A DNA stretch of 5,597 nt from a bacterium (lineage in GTDB: Bacteria; Zixibacteria; MSB-5A5; GN15; FEB-12): NCBI GenBank assembly GCA_030640905.1, contig DAOWIM010000013.1:1-5597 (forward strand), written 5' to 3'. The notes below the pieces were generated by a model. It worked only from the letters and a program-made list of their open reading frames with translations, made no database searches and had not been told where the DNA came from. Positions 4,805-5,597 of this stretch are shown here, in pieces (position 1 is the stretch's first letter; the number at the start of each line of letters is the position of its first letter). The position numbers and the translations under genes are program-made.

Positions 4805-5597
4805 GTGTCTGACGACAAACAACAGCCAATTATAATCAAGAAAATCAAGAAAGGCCATGGCGGTGGGCATCACGGTGGCGCCTGGAAAGTAGCCTTCGCC
4901 GATTTCATGACGGCCATGATGGCTTTTTTCCTGGTGATGTGGCTGGTCGGTCAATCGCCTCAAGTTCGAGAGGCTGTTGCCGGGCACTTCCGCGATCCCG
5001 GAAGATTCCAGAAGGAGGGCGCCGCCGGATTACTCAAGGGCGGAGCGTCGCCCGTCAAGCTTGAAGACCGAAGCCAGGGTATCAAGAAAGATGACTCCAG
5101 CGGCGGCAAGGGTCCGACCGACAAGGAGAAGGATGCGATGAGTCAGGCGGCTCAGTTGATTCTGGAGGAGTTGGAAAAACAACGCGAATTTGAACGCCTG
5201 AAAAAGAATATCAAGATTCAGCTAACTTCCGAGGGGCTCCGGATCATCTTAAACGAGTCTGAAGATTCGCCGGCCTTCTTTGAACCGGGATCGGCCAAGC
5301 TGTTGCAAAAAAGCGCCGTCATTCTAATTACTATCGCGCGGGAGCTGGGCAATTTGAAAAACCGGATCGTAGTGGAAGGTCACACCGATGCGTCCTTTGG
5401 CAGCAGTAAGAACTACTCCAACTGGGAACTCTCCGCCGACCGGGCCAACTCCGCCCGACAGTTGATAGAGGTCTCCGGCCTTTACGATGGCCAGATTCGC
5501 GAGGTCAGAGGTTTTGCCGACAAGTTCCCGATGATAACCGACAACCCCGGTGACCATCGGAACCGTCGCGTCTCGCTGGTTGTTCTTTACAAGTCTC
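4805..5597 (+). CDS. motB: Flagellar motor stator protein MotB (3' end outside window)
   Basis: The first 264 residues of MotB, the stator subunit that anchors MotA to the peptidoglycan and carries the proton-binding aspartate. It begins at GTG, 6 bases after the motA stop, and no stop occurs before the window ends. A basic and His/Gly-rich N-terminus (KKIKKGHGGGHHGG) leads into the single helix AWKVAFADFMTAMMAFFLVM, where Asp33 corresponds to the essential Asp32 of E. coli MotB. HFRDP after it matches the plug/linker region. A charged linker with a probable coiled-coil part (118-135) is followed by the OmpA-like peptidoglycan-binding domain: FFEPGSAKL (158-166), VVEGHTDA (189-196), YSNWELSADRANSAR (204-218) and NRRVSLVVL (253-261). 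E. coli MotB is 308 residues, so perhaps only a short tail is missing. No strong ribosome binding site precedes the GTG, which suggests coupling to motA translation. Confidence 0.96.
   Translation, partial: MSDDKQQPIIIKKIKKGHGGGHHGGAWKVAFADFMTAMMAFFLVMWLVGQSPQVREAVAGHFRDPGRFQKEGAAGLLKGGASPVKLEDRSQGIKKDDSSGGKGPTDKEKDAMSQAAQLILEELEKQREFERLKKNIKIQLTSEGLRIILNESEDSPAFFEPGSAKLLQKSAVILITIARELGNLKNRIVVEGHTDASFGSSKNYSNWELSADRANSARQLIEVSGLYDGQIREVRGFADKFPMITDNPGDHRNRRVSLVVLYKS

Overview
The window looks like part of the chromosome of a flagellated, Gram-negative bacterium. The evidence is a MotA/MotB stator pair with a peptidoglycan-binding MotB domain, a flagellar-type (sigma-28) promoter in front of it, and a secretory-type leader on the ion antiporter. 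I cannot name the phylum from the sequence. The protein sequences are clearly bacterial, and nothing ties them to one well-known genus.

Layout, left to right. (1) The 3' end of a Lon-type ATP-dependent protease, plus strand, with an intact Ser/Lys protease site, an unusual AAA+ lid sequence and a Lys/Ser-rich tail. (2) A non-coding stretch of about 380 bases ending in a plausible sigma-70 promoter. (3) A DRGH-type DNA/RNA non-specific endonuclease without a signal peptide; it and its flanks are visibly less GC-rich than the neighbouring genes. (4) A 311-base stretch holding a good sigma-70 promoter, a short ORF with a strong ribosome binding site, and a 45-base imperfect palindrome in which that ORF ends. 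(5) A CPA2-type cation:proton antiporter on the minus strand, convergent with the nuclease. (6) A divergent regulatory region of about 220 bases with a minus-strand promoter and a perfect 12-bp palindrome for the antiporter, and a sigma-28 promoter plus a hairpin leader for motA. (7) motA and motB, plus strand, 6 bases apart; motB runs off the end of the window and starts at GTG.

How the genes relate. motA and motB form one transcription unit that builds the stator of the flagellar motor, and the sigma-28 site suggests it is switched on late in flagellar assembly. The antiporter and the stator both use transmembrane ion gradients, but they are divergently transcribed and no shared control is evident. 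Lon and the nuclease are on the same strand but 382 bases apart with a promoter between them, so they are probably separate units. The nuclease and the truncated small ORF look like an accessory insert between housekeeping genes.

No CRISPR array, tRNA, rRNA, insertion sequence or clear multi-gene defence system was seen. The most noteworthy points are the Lon lid lacking its usual sensor-2 arginine, the promoter-bearing small ORF cut off by a palindromic repeat, and the motA leader that lacks a nearby Shine-Dalgarno sequence and has a hairpin in its place.
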